From the NCBI RefSeq assembly GCF_000151315.2, contig NW_011887304.1, positions 62,001-126,000 on the forward strand: a DNA stretch of 64,000 bases. Direction: 5' to 3'. Origin of the DNA: Capsaspora owczarzaki ATCC 30864 (taxonomy: Eukaryota; Opisthokonta; Filasterea). The position numbers and the translations under genes were made by a program. This document shows positions 36,601 through 49,528 of this stretch, piece after piece (the stretch's first letter is position 1; each line of letters starts with the position of its first letter). The notes beneath the pieces are model-generated. The model worked only from the letters and a program-made list of their open reading frames with translations, was not told the DNA's origin and did not search any database.

Positions 36601-39377
36601 AACTCCACCAACAAGGGGCAACTCTTCAAAGCAACTGGACGCCCGCGTGATTGAGAGAACACCACGCGCATTGTCGTTCTCGGGAATGGTGACCAACGCC
36701 AGCGCCAATGTCGCATCGACACGGCCAGGTCCGGACACATACTCCAAGAGCAGACCAAACATTTCATCCAGCTCAGGGACACCATCGGCAAGCACTGCAA
36801 TAGAGACTTGGGCCTCGACATCGTTTTCGCTGAAAGTGACAAGCTGGGAAACAGCGGCATAGTCGCTTGGGGATGCAATTCCCACACCATTTGTTTGACT
36901 TGAGCTCAAAGTCAACGTGCGCACGCGGACGACCGTAGTTCCCAGAGTGCCCTTGAGCCGCTTTAACTGCACAAAGCCCGTAGAGCTCTCCGCCACTGAC
37001 ATTTGAGTCAAGCTGAATCCAAACACACCATAAGGGTCGTCGTGTGCGTTCACGGTCACGCGAGAAGTCGAATAGTAGCCGATAGCTGCGGCAGATCCAC
37101 TGCCAGTTACCGTTGCATCTACGATGGTATACGTGTGCTCGACATCAAGAGTAGGCACAGACGAGAATGGCAGCTGAATGACCTTTGTTGCTGCGACTTG
37201 ATTTGCGGGAATCACGATCGAAATGTTTTGGGGCACTGGGAAATCGCACCACACAGTGACATTGATGGCATTCACGAGTGATGCATACGAGTACCTCTCA
37301 ATCGTGAGAGGGTAGGTGCCAGCGGTAATGTCCACCCGAAACGCGCGCGACGCCGCGGAAAAGCGTACCACTGCATTTGGATTGTCATTGGCGTCCACGG
37401 CAATTGTCGACTTGTTAAACGCGCTTACTGAATCCTGCAGTTGAACAAAGATGCTCCGAAGAGGCTCGGGGTTGTCATTGCCAATCACCACAATCGTAAT
37501 GGATTTGAATGTCGCCGAGATTGAAGACCAGCGGAGATGGGGTCTCCACAGTGTAATCAACGCCGAGGATGAGATCCAGCGAAGACACGTTAAAGAGGAC
37601 AAGAATACCGTCAAATTCAGGAAGCATTTCAACGCCGTCAGAAAGGAGTACAAACCGCGAGCTTTCCGCAAAAGCCGCTGAATTTCCAAACACGCACTGG
37701 ACGCCGTTGCCCGCATAACCGATTTGGCAGGTGCAAGTGAAGTTGCCGGGAAAGTTGGCGCAGTCAGCAAACTCACTGCAAGGCAAAGTGGCGCACTCGT
37801 CGACGTCCGTGCAAACAGTGCCGTTGCCCACGAATCCGGCATAACACGCGCATTCAAAGCTGCCAATGGTGTTGGTGCAGGTGGCATTCCCGTCGCAATT
37901 GTCCAAGCCTTCTTGGCATTCGTCAATCTCCGAGCATGATTTGCCGTCGCCCTGCAACCGGAAACCATCGTAACAGGAACAATGGTACGATCCTGGAACG
38001 TTGTTGCAATTTTGGCCACAGTTGCCATTGTTTGTCGAGCACTCGTCAAGGTCTGTGCATCCGCTCGGACCGCGGCCAGCGTTGTTGATGCTGTATCCCG
38101 AGTTGCAAGCGCAAGTATAGTCGCCAATGGTGTTGTTGCAGATTTGATTGCACTGGTTGCCGCCGCCCGGAGCGCATTCGTCTCTGTCCGTGCAGGTCAA
38201 AGTTGAACTCCAGCCCCAAGGCCCGCTTGAAGGACACGTCGTGGTAGCAGAGCCACCAGAAAAGCCAGACTTGCATGCATAGGTGCACATGCATCCAGTA
38301 GTGTTGCAGTTACAAGAAGTGGCATTCATGACGGCAATCGAGTTCAAAGGAGGCATCGGGAACGCGCCGCACACGTTTGAAATGTCACAATTCGGGCCAG
38401 TCCAGCCGCCACAGCAGCTTTTGACGCCACCTGTGCCGCACGTGTAGCAAGCAGTGGGAAGGGATGTATTCGCGCAGTACACGCATTGGAAGTCGGTCTG
38501 CCCCGACGTGCCAACTGGCCAGTAGTTTGAGCCAACGCAGGACTCGCAGTCTTTGCCCGTGTAACCAACGGAGCAAGTGCAATTGCCACTCACAGCATTG
38601 CAGGCAGTACAGGCGGGGGGATTACCGACTTGACAAAACTCGGCACACGTCGAATTGTAGTAGTTGGCATCGCAATTGGCGCGGAAGGCGACGTAGATGT
38701 TTTGCACCGGAAACGTTCCGCTTGCAGTTCCTCCCAAATCGTACCACGTTGAAGAGGAGACCGATCCATAATCAGCGTTGGTGTTCATGGGTACTGTGAA
38801 GGTCCTTGAGCCCATATCATCGTTCGCATTCCAAGGGTCGTAGTCCTCACAATCAAACCACCAGACGATCTGGCCACCAAAGGTGTTGACGACCACGTTG
38901 TTGTAGTAATACGTGTTCCAATTCGGAGTGGCGTTGTCGTCTATCTCCCCGAGTGACTTGGAAACTGTGGAGGCACCCGCGAATTGTGCCGACGAACTGC
39001 ATAGAGTATCACCTGTGAAGAGCACGAAAACGAAAAAGAAACAAAAACGGTCAGCTCGAGTTGTGCTGAGAAACAAAGGCAAGACGAAAAAAAGAAGCCC
39101 GTCAAGGAACCAAACTCTGGCGTAAAAACCTCTCGAGAGGGGCATTAGCCTTGAGTGTCGAGTCAGATGACGCGCCGACCAGAGAGCAAGAAAGGATTCA
39201 AAATCGCAATTCCCACCACCAAGAATACTCACAAGTGCCGTCGCCGGATCCACAGCCACCAGGCACTTTCATGCCTTTGAGATACGCCGTGCATGTCGCA
39301 CGATATTGCGCAGCCATTGTTGAGCGCGCGCACACGCACATCCAAGCCGCCAGCAGCAAAAGCTTCACGACTTTCAT
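33624..39377 (-). CDS. Large receptor tyrosine kinase: DSL-like, Sushi, EGF and Calx-beta ectodomain
   Basis: Three exons 5' to 3': 39377-39233, 39012-34070, 33974-33624, about 1810 residues. The order is signal peptide (KVVKLLLLAAWMCVCA) and an N-terminal module with WWFDCEDYDPW. Next is a DSL-like module (IYVAFRANCDANYYNSTCA), then Cys-rich/EGF modules and a Sushi-like module near 38200-38370. Four calcium-binding-type EGFs (DRDEC, DLDEC, EIDEC, DVDEC; ~37690-38200) precede about seven Calx-beta repeats (35120-37690). A membrane helix (GGVVVILIVLLVVGLRRRR), a tail with PTYEAV, QMYDNN, ETYQPV and PYESL, and a kinase (LGSGNFGEV, VAVKTL, HRDIAARN, DFG, WMAPE) follow. The reading frame changes twice inside the large exon, near 37505-37513 (about +1) and near 36174-36179 (about +2), and the net effect is zero. 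Domain similarity continues across both points. The K|WMAPE-type intron (R|WMAPE here) is kept; the second kinase intron is absent. Confidence 0.85.
33627..33632 (+). promoter_or_regulatory. Possible GALT polyadenylation signal AATAAA
   Basis: AATAAA lies 143 bp after the GALT stop. It sits inside the last codons of the convergent receptor kinase gene, directly next to that gene's stop codon at 33624-33626, so the two transcripts would overlap at their 3' ends. Confidence 0.45.
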
Positions 39378-40476
39378 CTGGTACGTGCTGAATAATAATC
39401 TGTCATATCCAAGTTGAGCAAAACCAGAGCAGGGGTTTAGCAGCAACATTGTCTGAACGCTTGAGCCAAAATGAGAGCAAATAAGAAAAACACGGCCAGC
39501 CTCCGTTCGGCAAAAGTGACACTCTCATCAGTTATAGCTATAGCGACTGGCAGTGACACAGTCAGAGAAGCACGAACCGGGGAGGCGGCTCCCATCACTC
39601 TATGAGCTACTGTTTTTTTTTTTTTTTTTTGTTTTTTTGTTCTTCGTGACTGATTTTTTTTTTTTTTTTTTTTGCCTTTTTCAAGAAGGAGCATCAGCCT
39701 TCCCAACGCTCCGATCCCCACTCCCACCACACACAGACACAAGTAAGATGGATCATCGCAGTCCTGTTGCGTTGCAGCGCGTAAAGCGACATGCTCCAGC
39801 AACAGACTGACCCGCCAAGCATCACTCAGTCTGATCCATATGCGACTCTTTTCCCATCAATCCCACACATGCCGCCGTTCGCACGCCTTGCTTCATTTTC
39901 GAGGCTGAATGAGTCGACATCAAGACACATAGAACAGTGTGAAGCAACAAGAGCGCGGGGGAACACGAGCAAAGCAACAAGAGAGAGTAGTATCAACAAA
40001 GAGCCGAAACAGCAAACGGAAATTTACTGAGAAACGACTGGATTTCTTTATTCATCACAATTGGGAGTCCTCTTGCACTCTTGGTCATGTAGAATACGAG
40101 AATCTCATCCATTGTAGCATTATTCGGCAGTGTGAGTCTGGGGGGGGGGGGAAGAGAAGTGCTCGATTTGCTCGTCACAGAAATTCAGCGACCAACCTCC
40201 GGGTTCCGTTTATGGCTCGAGGGGGGTTGGTTTCGAGGCGTTTCATTCTCTATAGCGCCCCATAATGACCATGCACTTGGAAATTGTTTGTAGATGGAGA
40301 CAGTGACTGACATTCGGTCAGGCATTTTGACCTGAACTGACGCATGGAAGAAACGAGATAGCGACGAACGCGTTTCAAATTCTCAGACTTTTTGTTCTCT
40401 CAACGTCAACATAATTTCAGTCCTCAATTTTTGCTTCTCAGCATTTTTGTTTCTGAGCCCTCATCCATCATCCATC
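39378..40476. other. Divergent spacer between the Calx-beta kinase and PEPD
   Basis: This 1.1-kb gap lies between two start codons facing away from each other. It holds T-runs at about 39613-39630 and 39656-39674 and a G-run at 40141-40150. No gene, RNA or repeat of note was found. The promoters of both flanking genes should lie here. Confidence 0.5.
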
Positions 40477-42889
40477 ATGGCGCATCACCATCACGAGCAT
40501 CATCACAGCCATCATCCCCATCATGGCGGCTGTGCGCTTGTCAACGCCGAGTCTGGCGCGGTCGTCCACTCTGGCCTCGAAGCCCACTACTATGTCGTCA
40601 ATGAAGCTCCTGCTGCTGCCGCCAACGCTGCTTATGCCTCTGCCACTGGCACGGCTGCCGCTCCGCTGCCCAAAGCCGTGTGGTCGATGGGCGCCTCGAC
40701 GCTCAAAGTCCCGATGGCCCTCCACGCCGAGGCAAGTCCCTGCCTCTTTCTCCCCAACATACATGTTGCTTTTTTGGATGTCACGCAATGCCATGCCCCA
40801 AGCATCTGGTTGGTGGCTGCGCAGTCGCATCAGAAGAAGCACCTCAATGCATTTTTGACAGGCTGTTGAAAATTCGCGTTCGCTCCATCATCGAGTTTTT
40901 GCCATTGCGCAAGAAGCGGATGGTCAATGTTGCAGATATTTACTAGGGTTGCTTCAACGCGGGAATACAAGTGGAGGAGAGAGAGAGGGAGAGAGAGAGA
41001 GAGCGAAACGCTGAGATTGATGGCAACAAACACCAAAAATCTCAGAAAAAAAGCAACAAAATCTCAGAAAATCTCGATTGCTGTGCATCCACTCATGTCT
41101 TTTGTTGATACAATTGTTGCAGACACGCGCCAAGCTCGTCGACTACTACCGCGCCCACTTCCATGCCAAGGAAAACACGGATGCTGTTGTGCTGCTCGAG
41201 GGCGGAAAGCTCCAGCACCAGTACGACACGGATCGCGAAATGCTCTTCCGCCAAGAGAGCTTCTTCATGGTAAGGTTGTCGAGTCTATTTGAAGCGAACG
41301 AAAGTAAACAAAAACGACTTTTCAAGGTACTCATCGTCTCTTTTCCCCCTGCCAACGCGGCAAATAATAGTACCTCTTTGGTGTGACCGATCCGGATTGC
41401 TACGCTGCTCTGGACATTCGCTCGGGCGAGTCCACGCTCTTTGTGCCGGAGCTCGACCCGAGCTACGCCATCTGGGAGGGCGTCATCCATCCGCAAGAGT
41501 ACTTCCGCATCAAGTACGAAGTGACCCACGTTCGCTTTGTGAACGAGCTCAAATGGTGGTTTGGGCTACGCAACCCTGAACACGGCGTTCATGTCCTGAC
41601 TGGCGTCAACTCGGACAGCAAATCAGTTGTGCCGCCGGCCAACTTTGATGGTCTTTCCGAGTTCAAGGTCGAGTAAGTCGAGTCTCCGAAATCTTGGTGG
41701 TTGCAGTGGGGTTGTGTGTCTGTCTGTCTGTCTGTCTGTCTATTCTGCTCGAGGCTCACGCTCTCTTTGTCCCTTGCTTGTCTCAGCTCGTCCTTCCTGC
41801 ACGCCGCCCTCAGCGAATGCCGTCTCATCAAGACCCCGAAAGAAATCGAGGTCATGCGCTATGTCAACAAAGTGAGCTCGGACGCCCATGCTCGCGTGAT
41901 GGCCGCCTGCCGCCCTGGCATGATGGAGTACCAGCTGGAAAGCCTCTTCTTGCACGAGACCTACTCGATGGGCGGTTGCCGCTTTGCTGCATACAACTGC
42001 ATCTGCGGCGCTGGCCACAGCGGTGCTACGCTGCACTACGGTCAAAACTCGAAGGCGATCCGTGAGAATGACATGATGCTTCTGGACATGGGAGCTGAGG
42101 TATGGATGGTTGGCGTTTTTGCGGTTGGTTTTCTGCCCTCTTGCTCCCCACGCCACTGCGGTTGGTTTTCTGCCCTCTTGCTCCCCACGCCACCACCCCC
42201 CGCTTTTTTTCTCTGGTAACAACCTCCCTCCCTCCCTCCCTCCCTCCCTCATTCCCTCACAGTACCACGGCTACGTTTCGGATATTACGCGCAGCTACCC
42301 CGCCAATGGCAAGTTCTCGCCCAACCAGCGTTTCATCTACGAGACTGTCCGGCAGGCGCAGAAGGCTGTGATGGATGCGATGCGTCCTGGCGTCAAATGG
42401 ACGGACATGCATCTGCTGGCTGAGCGAACCATCCTCGAGCAGTTGAAGGCCGGTGGCCTGCTGCAGGGCTCTGTTGATGAGATGATTGAGGCTTGCCTCG
42501 GCTACGTGTTTATGCCGCATGGCCTTGGTCACCAGATGGGCTTGGATACTCACGATGTTGGTGGCTACCGCGACGCGTCGGAGCGCAGCGAGCGTCCTGG
42601 CCTCCGCAATCTCCGCACCAACCGCGTGCTGGCCGAGGGCATGGTCCTGACTGTCGAGCCCGGCGTGTATTTTGTCGAGCACCTGCTCAAGAAGGCCTTT
42701 GCCGACCCTGCTCAGTCCAAGTTCCTCGTCAAGAGCAAGCTGGATGAGTTCCGCGGCTTTGGAGGCGTCCGTCTCGAAGACGACGTCCTTGTCACCGCAA
42801 CGGGCTACGAAAACCTGACGACTGTTCCTGTCACGATCGAGGAGGTGGAGGCCATCATGGCTGCTGGTGCCAAGAGCCGGTCTGCATGA
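40477..42889 (+). CDS. Xaa-Pro dipeptidase (prolidase)
   Basis: Predicted 547-residue cytosolic metallopeptidase of the M24 family in five exons: 40477-40731, 41123-41269, 41371-41672, 41787-42099, 42263-42889. It splits dipeptides ending in proline or hydroxyproline and normally uses two Mn ions. Metal-site regions are visible: LLDMGAE and DITRSYP (Asp pair), MPHGLGHQMG (His), LTVEPGVYF (Glu) and GVRLEDDVLV (Glu). N-terminal segments STLKVPMALHAE, LFRQESFFM and STLFVPELDPSYA match animal PEPD. Unusual is an N-terminal extension with a His-rich stretch (HHHHEHHHSHHPHH) and Ala-rich linker, making the protein about 50 residues longer than human PEPD. The first intron (40732-41122) has a GC donor with perfect flanking consensus (GAG|GCAAGT). 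Confidence 0.95.
41712..41741 (+). repeat. TCTG tetranucleotide microsatellite in a PEPD intron
   Basis: About six to seven copies of (TCTG)n lie in the third PEPD intron, shortly after the exon ending at 41672. Confidence 0.85.
42121..42194 (+). repeat. 37-bp tandem duplication in the last PEPD intron
   Basis: Two adjacent copies of a 37-bp unit beginning GCGGTTGGTTTTCTGCCCTC lie between the exons ending 42099 and starting 42263. A (CCCT)n tract follows at about 42223-42250. Confidence 0.85.
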
Positions 42890-43237
42890 GGGCGCTTTCG
42901 CCTGAGTTTGGTTGTTTTCAGTCAGTGTTGAAATGCTCTCGCTCCGACTTGCTCTGTTTGACTGATGAAACCAGCTTCAAACAAGTCCAACAACCATGTC
43001 CATATGGGGGAGAGGTGAGGAGGGGGGGGGGTGTTCAAAATCAGTGCAAAATCAGTAAAAAGATGATCCGCTCACCCACAATCGGGGTAGAAACGCACTT
43101 GATCATCATGAATAATTTTTCCATGCACAGCTCTCAGCACCAGGGCTGTTTACTTTTGAGTTGTCTCAAAGACTAAGACCAACCTTGCTTGAAGCGTTCA
43201 GTCTCCTTTCCACTCATCGCTTCCCCCCCCCCATTCG
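42890..43237 (+). promoter_or_regulatory. PEPD-MED23 spacer
   Basis: This is a 348-bp gap between same-strand genes. It contains a G-run at 43021-43031 and a C-run at 43224-43232 just before the MED23 start codon. It should hold the PEPD 3' UTR and the MED23 promoter; no defined element was recognised. Confidence 0.4.
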
Positions 43238-46200
43238 ATGCAGGCTGCTGCGCTTGATGCCTTCCGCGCACAAGCCAAAAGCATCCTCCTACAGGTAAAA
43301 TGACAAAACAATCACAAACACCTCATATTCCTCATATTCTCAGACCCCAAGCTGCTCAGAAATCACCGGCGTTTTCGTATTGATTCACGACGAGTGCTTC
43401 TCGGTGTGCCATTGCGGCGTTGTGATTGCTCACCGTTTTGATCTGATTTGCATTCAACAGCACGACGCTGTGGATGCGAGATGGCTCAGCAGCCAAGCTC
43501 AGCAGCAGGCTCAGCACGCTGGTCATCATCGCAGTCAGCCCAAGCACCCATCGTCCGTTCTCACGGTGTCGAGCAAGACAGATGCTGCTGCTCCCACTAC
43601 TACTACTGCTGGTGGTGGTGGTGGTGGTGGTAATGGTGCTGGTGGGATGAGCACCCAGCCACAGCGATCGCAGACGCTCCATTCGCTGCGGCGCGGCTCG
43701 TTTGACGGCTTGGCAGCAGACTTCCAGCCACAGCGCACAGCGATCGCTGCGACTGCGATGCGTAATGCTCATGCTAATGCTCATACTAATGCTAGTGCCA
43801 ATGCTGCGAACGGATCCATCTTTGCGTCGGCGTACGCGAACGCCGTCAACGCGAGCGAAGCCACTCAAGGATCCTCGCTCAGTGCAATGCACATTGACAG
43901 TGCTACTACTGCAACTACTGCTATGCCGTCATTATCGCGACGAGCTTCGCGTCAGACTGCTCAGCATAATCATGTAACAAGCAGCAGCATGAACGAATTC
44001 AAGAGCACTTCGAGCCAAGAAAGTCTCGTACAAGTCGAGGCAATTGCTCGTGCTGCGCGAGTCTGCGTCGAGACGGGCTCCCCGCTGTCAACATCCACGG
44101 TAAGTTACATTTTGGCGTACCACCGCTTGGTTTGGTTTGCACTTGAAGTCTTCTTCCATCTGTTTCTTTTCCACAATGTGTGCTGTCCCGAGACTGCCAC
44201 ATGCACTATTGCTGCACTGTTTGTGACCGCATTCGCTCACCCTGGTCTTTTCTTTCTCACAATTTTCTTCTTCTCAGATGGAGCGAAGTACCGCGCAACA
44301 AAAGACCCTTCGTGTGATGCAGGACCTCTTGTTTGAGTTTGGCGACAAACGCGCGGCGCTTTCCGTCCTCACCGAAGCCCTGATCCGGTGCACCCTTCGC
44401 GATGCCACGTTTTCCGTTTCCGAGGTCGTTTTGGGCCTGACCATCAGTGCTGAGCAAGCTCTTCCTGACCTGTGGATTGCGATATATGCCATTATAACCC
44501 GCCTTGCGCCTTATTGCTCGATGCGAGACGCACATTCTGTTTTACGGTAACATTTGTCGCTAGTTTCTCTCCTTCTTTGACGCCAAGCAGAGTAACTCAG
44601 CTGCGCACACGCTCACACAAACACACAACATCACACCCAACCCTTTCTTCGACTTGCAGACACATCATTAAAACCTTGTACCGCATGCCACATCGGCTCT
44701 CCTGGCGACAGGCAGAATGCGCGTTCGTGGGCAAGCAAGCAGCCGCCGTGGTGCTGCGATGGTTGCTGCCAAGCTACGTCTCGTTCCATGAACTCCGCAC
44801 AACGCTGCACTCGAGCGACCGTGCTTACGCCGCAGCTGCAGTCACGCCGCAGATTCATGCTGCTCGTCTTGCTGCCACGACACGGGCAGCGACTACCAGT
44901 ATAGAGATGGATGCGGATGGCACGTCGTTTGTAACGACAAGCGTGGCTGATGCTCAATCGTTTCCCTCGCATCCGATCGCCCTCAAGACTCAGGCCGCGA
45001 CGCCTGCAATGCCTTTTGCTCCCGAAAAGTTTGGCCTCGCGACACATTGGATTGCTGACGACCTCACTTCAGGATTGGTCTCCAAGTTTGAGGATTTGTC
45101 GTTGTGTCTTTCCTTCTTTCATCTCCCATTCTGCACACCGATCACTGGATTCTCGTCTGCCCAGTCATGGCAGGTTGCACTGATGAGCGACCCCAACGCA
45201 GAGCACCCGGGCAGAAATGCCTTTGTCACTCCTGCATCTGCGCGTCTCCAGCGGTCGCTCGAGCCCGTCTTGCAAGAGGTGATTATTCAAACTCTTGCGG
45301 GTCACGGTTCCGAGCCCCTCTTGTGGCCTGGAGACCGCACCCTTTTGCGACACATCACCGCAAATCAGCTGGTGCCCATCGTTGCCCGTCTCATCGCTCT
45401 GACGAATGATGTGCTGGGTCGTCACCCTCTGAATCCGCAGGCGTATCGGGACGATTCTTCCAACCATCATCCCCCACCTCCGCTGACGGAGCAGCAATTG
45501 AAAGAGGACATTCCGCTGGAGCTGTTTGCGAGATGGCACGCATTTTTCGATTTTTTCTCGGCCATGGCTTTCACGCAGGTTTGCGACATGCCACAATTCA
45601 TGGCCAAGGTCGCTCTCGAGCTGAGCGACACCCATAGTCCCTTTCTCACGTGGCTGATTGCGCAAACACTGAGCCTCACGTCGACTCGCGAATCGATTCT
45701 TCGCCGTGAGCACCTTCCTGGCACCACGATCTCACCTCGCGACTTTTTGCAGCTGCATAATTCGCCCGTCACCCACTCTTGCGTACTCCAAGGCCGCGCG
45801 AAAATCGTGCAGATGAGCTTTTTCAACGCGTTGCGCAAGCTTGATTCCAAGAGCCTTGCTTCTCGTCCTCCTGAAGAGCTGCTGACGTTGACCGATTACA
45901 CGCACACGAGCAAAGTCCCGCTTGAAAAGTTCCCTTCGCTGCCTGTTCTCACGCGCGAGCAACTCCAGGCACTTGTTTTTGCATCCACATTGTACACTGA
46001 TTCAGCCGATGCCCTGATCATCTATCTGCAAGATACGGCCACCATCGCGCGGGTTCGGGAGCTTGGCTGGCCATCCGATCTCGAAAGCGCGGGTGCTGCC
46101 GTTCCAGGAGCCGCTCAGCAAGCCAGGCGTTTTGGCGGCCCCATTCCCCCTGAGGTTTTGGCCGACGAGGAGCTCCGCGAATGCCTCGAGGCCGGCATCA

Positions 46201-49200
46201 AACCTCCCCTTGAACTGCCCATCCTGGACATGCTGACCGTTCCCTCTCGAGTGCGCTTGTTCTGGGCGGGTCTCAAAGCTTTCACAGCCGGTGCCTTGAC
46301 ACACCCAGGCAGTATTGCGCCGGCGCTGTTGGAAACGCTCTACCGTGTCTTGTGTTCCATATCCACCGCTGTGGCGACCGTAATCGGGGAGCCTAAATCG
46401 GACATGAGTGCAGCCATTCCAGCCACACTGGTGCAGCTTACCCTTGCGACAAAGACAGTCCCCGAGTCGCAGTCAATCTACCATTACATTGCTTCGTTTT
46501 TGGATTTGTGCTCCTTCCGCATTCAGCGTCGTATGCGTGCATTCCCGCTTCACCTGCAGTACATGAGCGCCCTTCAAGCGAGCGCGATGGTGGCCGAGAG
46601 CCGTCAAGTCCTGTGTCTGATCGCCGTTGCGTGTTTGCGAGCAGTCAGTGTTTTGCCCTGCACCAACTTGCTCGAGTTGGGCGCGCTGGGGCAAGAAACG
46701 CGCTCTAAAGGCTTGCGCAATCGCCCAGAGGAACCGCTGCGCCAGTATCCGTGCTTTCGTTTCCACCCGCTACTCCAGCAGTTCGTGGGGGTCAGCCTTG
46801 CTCAAGCGTTTGCCTCGCGTGATACTGGCTCCAACAGTGATCCGTTGCGAACCTCCATGCTCGATTATGCCAGCCATTGCTTTTCGGTCGCTCCCACCAT
46901 GGTCAACGCAAGCTTGATGACATTGATGCCGACCGAGTTGCGGGAGTTTTACGCGGAATCGTCGTCGCAGAAAGTGTTGGCGGCGGTTGCTGCTCTCAGA
47001 GTCGAGATTGCGCGCCAGCACTTTAAAGTCATGCAGCAAGCGTCCAGTACGCTTGGCCCGAAGCCTGCCAATGTTTCGGCGACGCCACCGACTCTGGATC
47101 AGCTTGGCGAGCTTGCAACCAAAATCAACGACTTTGCTGACACGTACCAACCAGATTCAGCCCTTGTAGCCACGCTCAAGGCCCTCAATCCCTTGTCTGT
47201 CCTTTCCGCGACGCGAGAAGCGACGGATTTGCAACTCCTCGTCAACCGATACAACCCAAATAACATTCTCATTACGGGAAGCAACCCGGACGGCGTGACT
47301 TTTGAGACGTTGCAGACACACTACCAGCCAGTGTACAACCAGGTCGTGCTGCTTCCATTGAGTTACACCATTTTGTTCAAGCTTCGCGCCAAGTCCAAAC
47401 CAGGCGTCGCGCTGCATCACCAGAATGTTTGTCGCCTATTGGCTCAGTTCCCCGCCCGCTTTATGCCTGCGTACGTTGACATTTTCGTCCACTTTGTCCT
47501 CGACTTTCTGCAGCGTGCGTTCGGCCCAGCTCAGCGCTCAGATGCGCCACTGGACCCAGCCATCATCGCGCTGCACCTGGACCTGCTCGCAGACTGCATC
47601 TGGCAACGCTGGCTCGTTCCTGCTGACCTTGTGCTCATGTCCCTGGCTGCGCCGACCATTGATGGCGTGCGTGCTGCCATCGCTTGCCAGTTGCTTGACG
47701 GCTTGCTCCATCGTCCGGAGATGCAGGAGAGAGCTGATGCCTTTGTCGCCCTGAAGCTGCCTCACGAGCCATGGACATCGCAATGCTGGACGGTGCGGCT
47801 GCGCGAGTACCAAGCCAAGTTTCCAGAAGTGTTTGATTACGAGTCGCCGGCGGCTCCGTCAACGAGCCCTTCCATCCAAGTGGTCTTTAGCTGCGCTCCT
47901 CTGCGTCAGTTGACCATCATGGAGCAAGCCATTTGTCGGTTTATCGAACACAACAGGCCTCAGCTTGCGCTCAATCTGATTGCTCGCTACCAGCCATTGC
48001 TGCTCTACCACGACAGCATTTTGAGATTTGTGGTTACGACACTTTCCTTTTATTTAGCAGCACCAGGCCTAACCATGCCGTTGCGCCAGCGACTCCTTTC
48101 CCTGGTAGCCGACGGGCGGATTGCGCCCGCGACACCCGAAATGTGCGAGTACTTGACTCAAACGTTCTCACCGGCAAGCAGTGACGAGTCGTCATCCTCG
48201 CTTGACGAGGATGGAAATCTGATTGAAGTTCTGCCCAAGTCGTCGCCCGTTTTATCGCCCAATCACCACAAGATTGTGCTGAAACGCCTGGCTCGTGCTG
48301 TCTCGGTCTCCGAGGGGGGTTCGCACTTTTTCTCCCTGGACACACCCATGACTGGACCGTACGACACGCGCTTTACAGAGTACGGCTCGCGGGCGCAAGC
48401 GCTGGTACTCGTCACAGTGTGCGAATTGCTTTGCATGCCGTCCTTGAGCGAAAGCGTTCCTGCGCTTTGCAAAGCGCTTGTCGACTGCGCGGTCACTGCT
48501 TCTGCCGACGTGGCACCCGAACCGTCCCTCATGTTTGCCATCGCTCTTGTGTTTGTGAGCTTGCCCAAGGTCTTCCACCACGGTTTGTTGGCGCTTGTGA
48601 AAGATGTCGTTCTTTCCCATTCCATGTTTGCCGAGGCATCCAACACGGCTGGCCTGCACTCGACGCTGGCAGCCACGGCCACCTCGGTTCTTCATGCACC
48701 GCCGCTCGGCACCCAGGCCGGCACGGCACTCGGCAAGGACGACCAGGCTCATTCCAACAACCAGCATGCTGCCACGTCAACACGGGACGAACTTGACATG
48801 CTCTTGGATCAACTGGACAGGCCACATGCTTGCCCGACCAATCTACATGCATCCACGCGCTGCTCGCAACCCAGCGTCCTTCTCACGATTCTGCACTTTT
48901 ACCTGCATCAATTGCATCAATCGCACCCCTCGGTTGTTGCATCTCTGACTGCTTTCATTGGCGACCTCACTCCCCAACTGCGTTCTGTTTCTCAAATCTG
49001 GTACTTGTGTCAAATTGTGGGGCCTTTTCTTTTTAGAGAGTCCAATGTGGGCGAGGTACAGTGTGCTCTATTGCTGCGGGGCATGGCTGAATGTCGTCGC
49101 AAATTGGATGGAAGGGAGTTACTCACTTCATATGCTTACTGCTCGTCGTCGTCGAATATTCCCCTGTCACAGTTGTTGCTTGCACTGTTGAAGGCACTGT

Positions 49201-49403
49201 GTCAACTCCATCAGGGTGGCAAGCTCCATACGGATTGCTCCCAATTCGAGTCGGTCATGGATTTCATGTTCCACATCAAGTACACATTCCCGCTGGGAGA
49301 CTGGACTTTTGATCGTGTGGCAACGATCATCACGGCAATGCCTGCTACCTTGCAACACCATCTAAGGTTTTTGGTGCGCACCAAGACTGCTGGGCAAGCC
49401 GCC

Positions 49404-49469
<66 letters not shown>

Positions 49470-49494
49470 CAGCAACAGCAACAGCAGCAGCAGC

Positions 49495-49528
<34 letters not shown>

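Noticed and set aside
44472-44659. Extending the MED23 large exon upstream to the first in-frame ATG at 44472
   Set aside because: That stretch is the tail of exon 3 in another frame plus an intron; the spliced chain 44546/44660 keeps the family-like frame.
45080-45170. Possible intron in MED23 around the FHLPFCTPITG segment
   Set aside because: The candidate GT-AG pair spans 79 nt, which would break the frame, and the uncut frame stays open.
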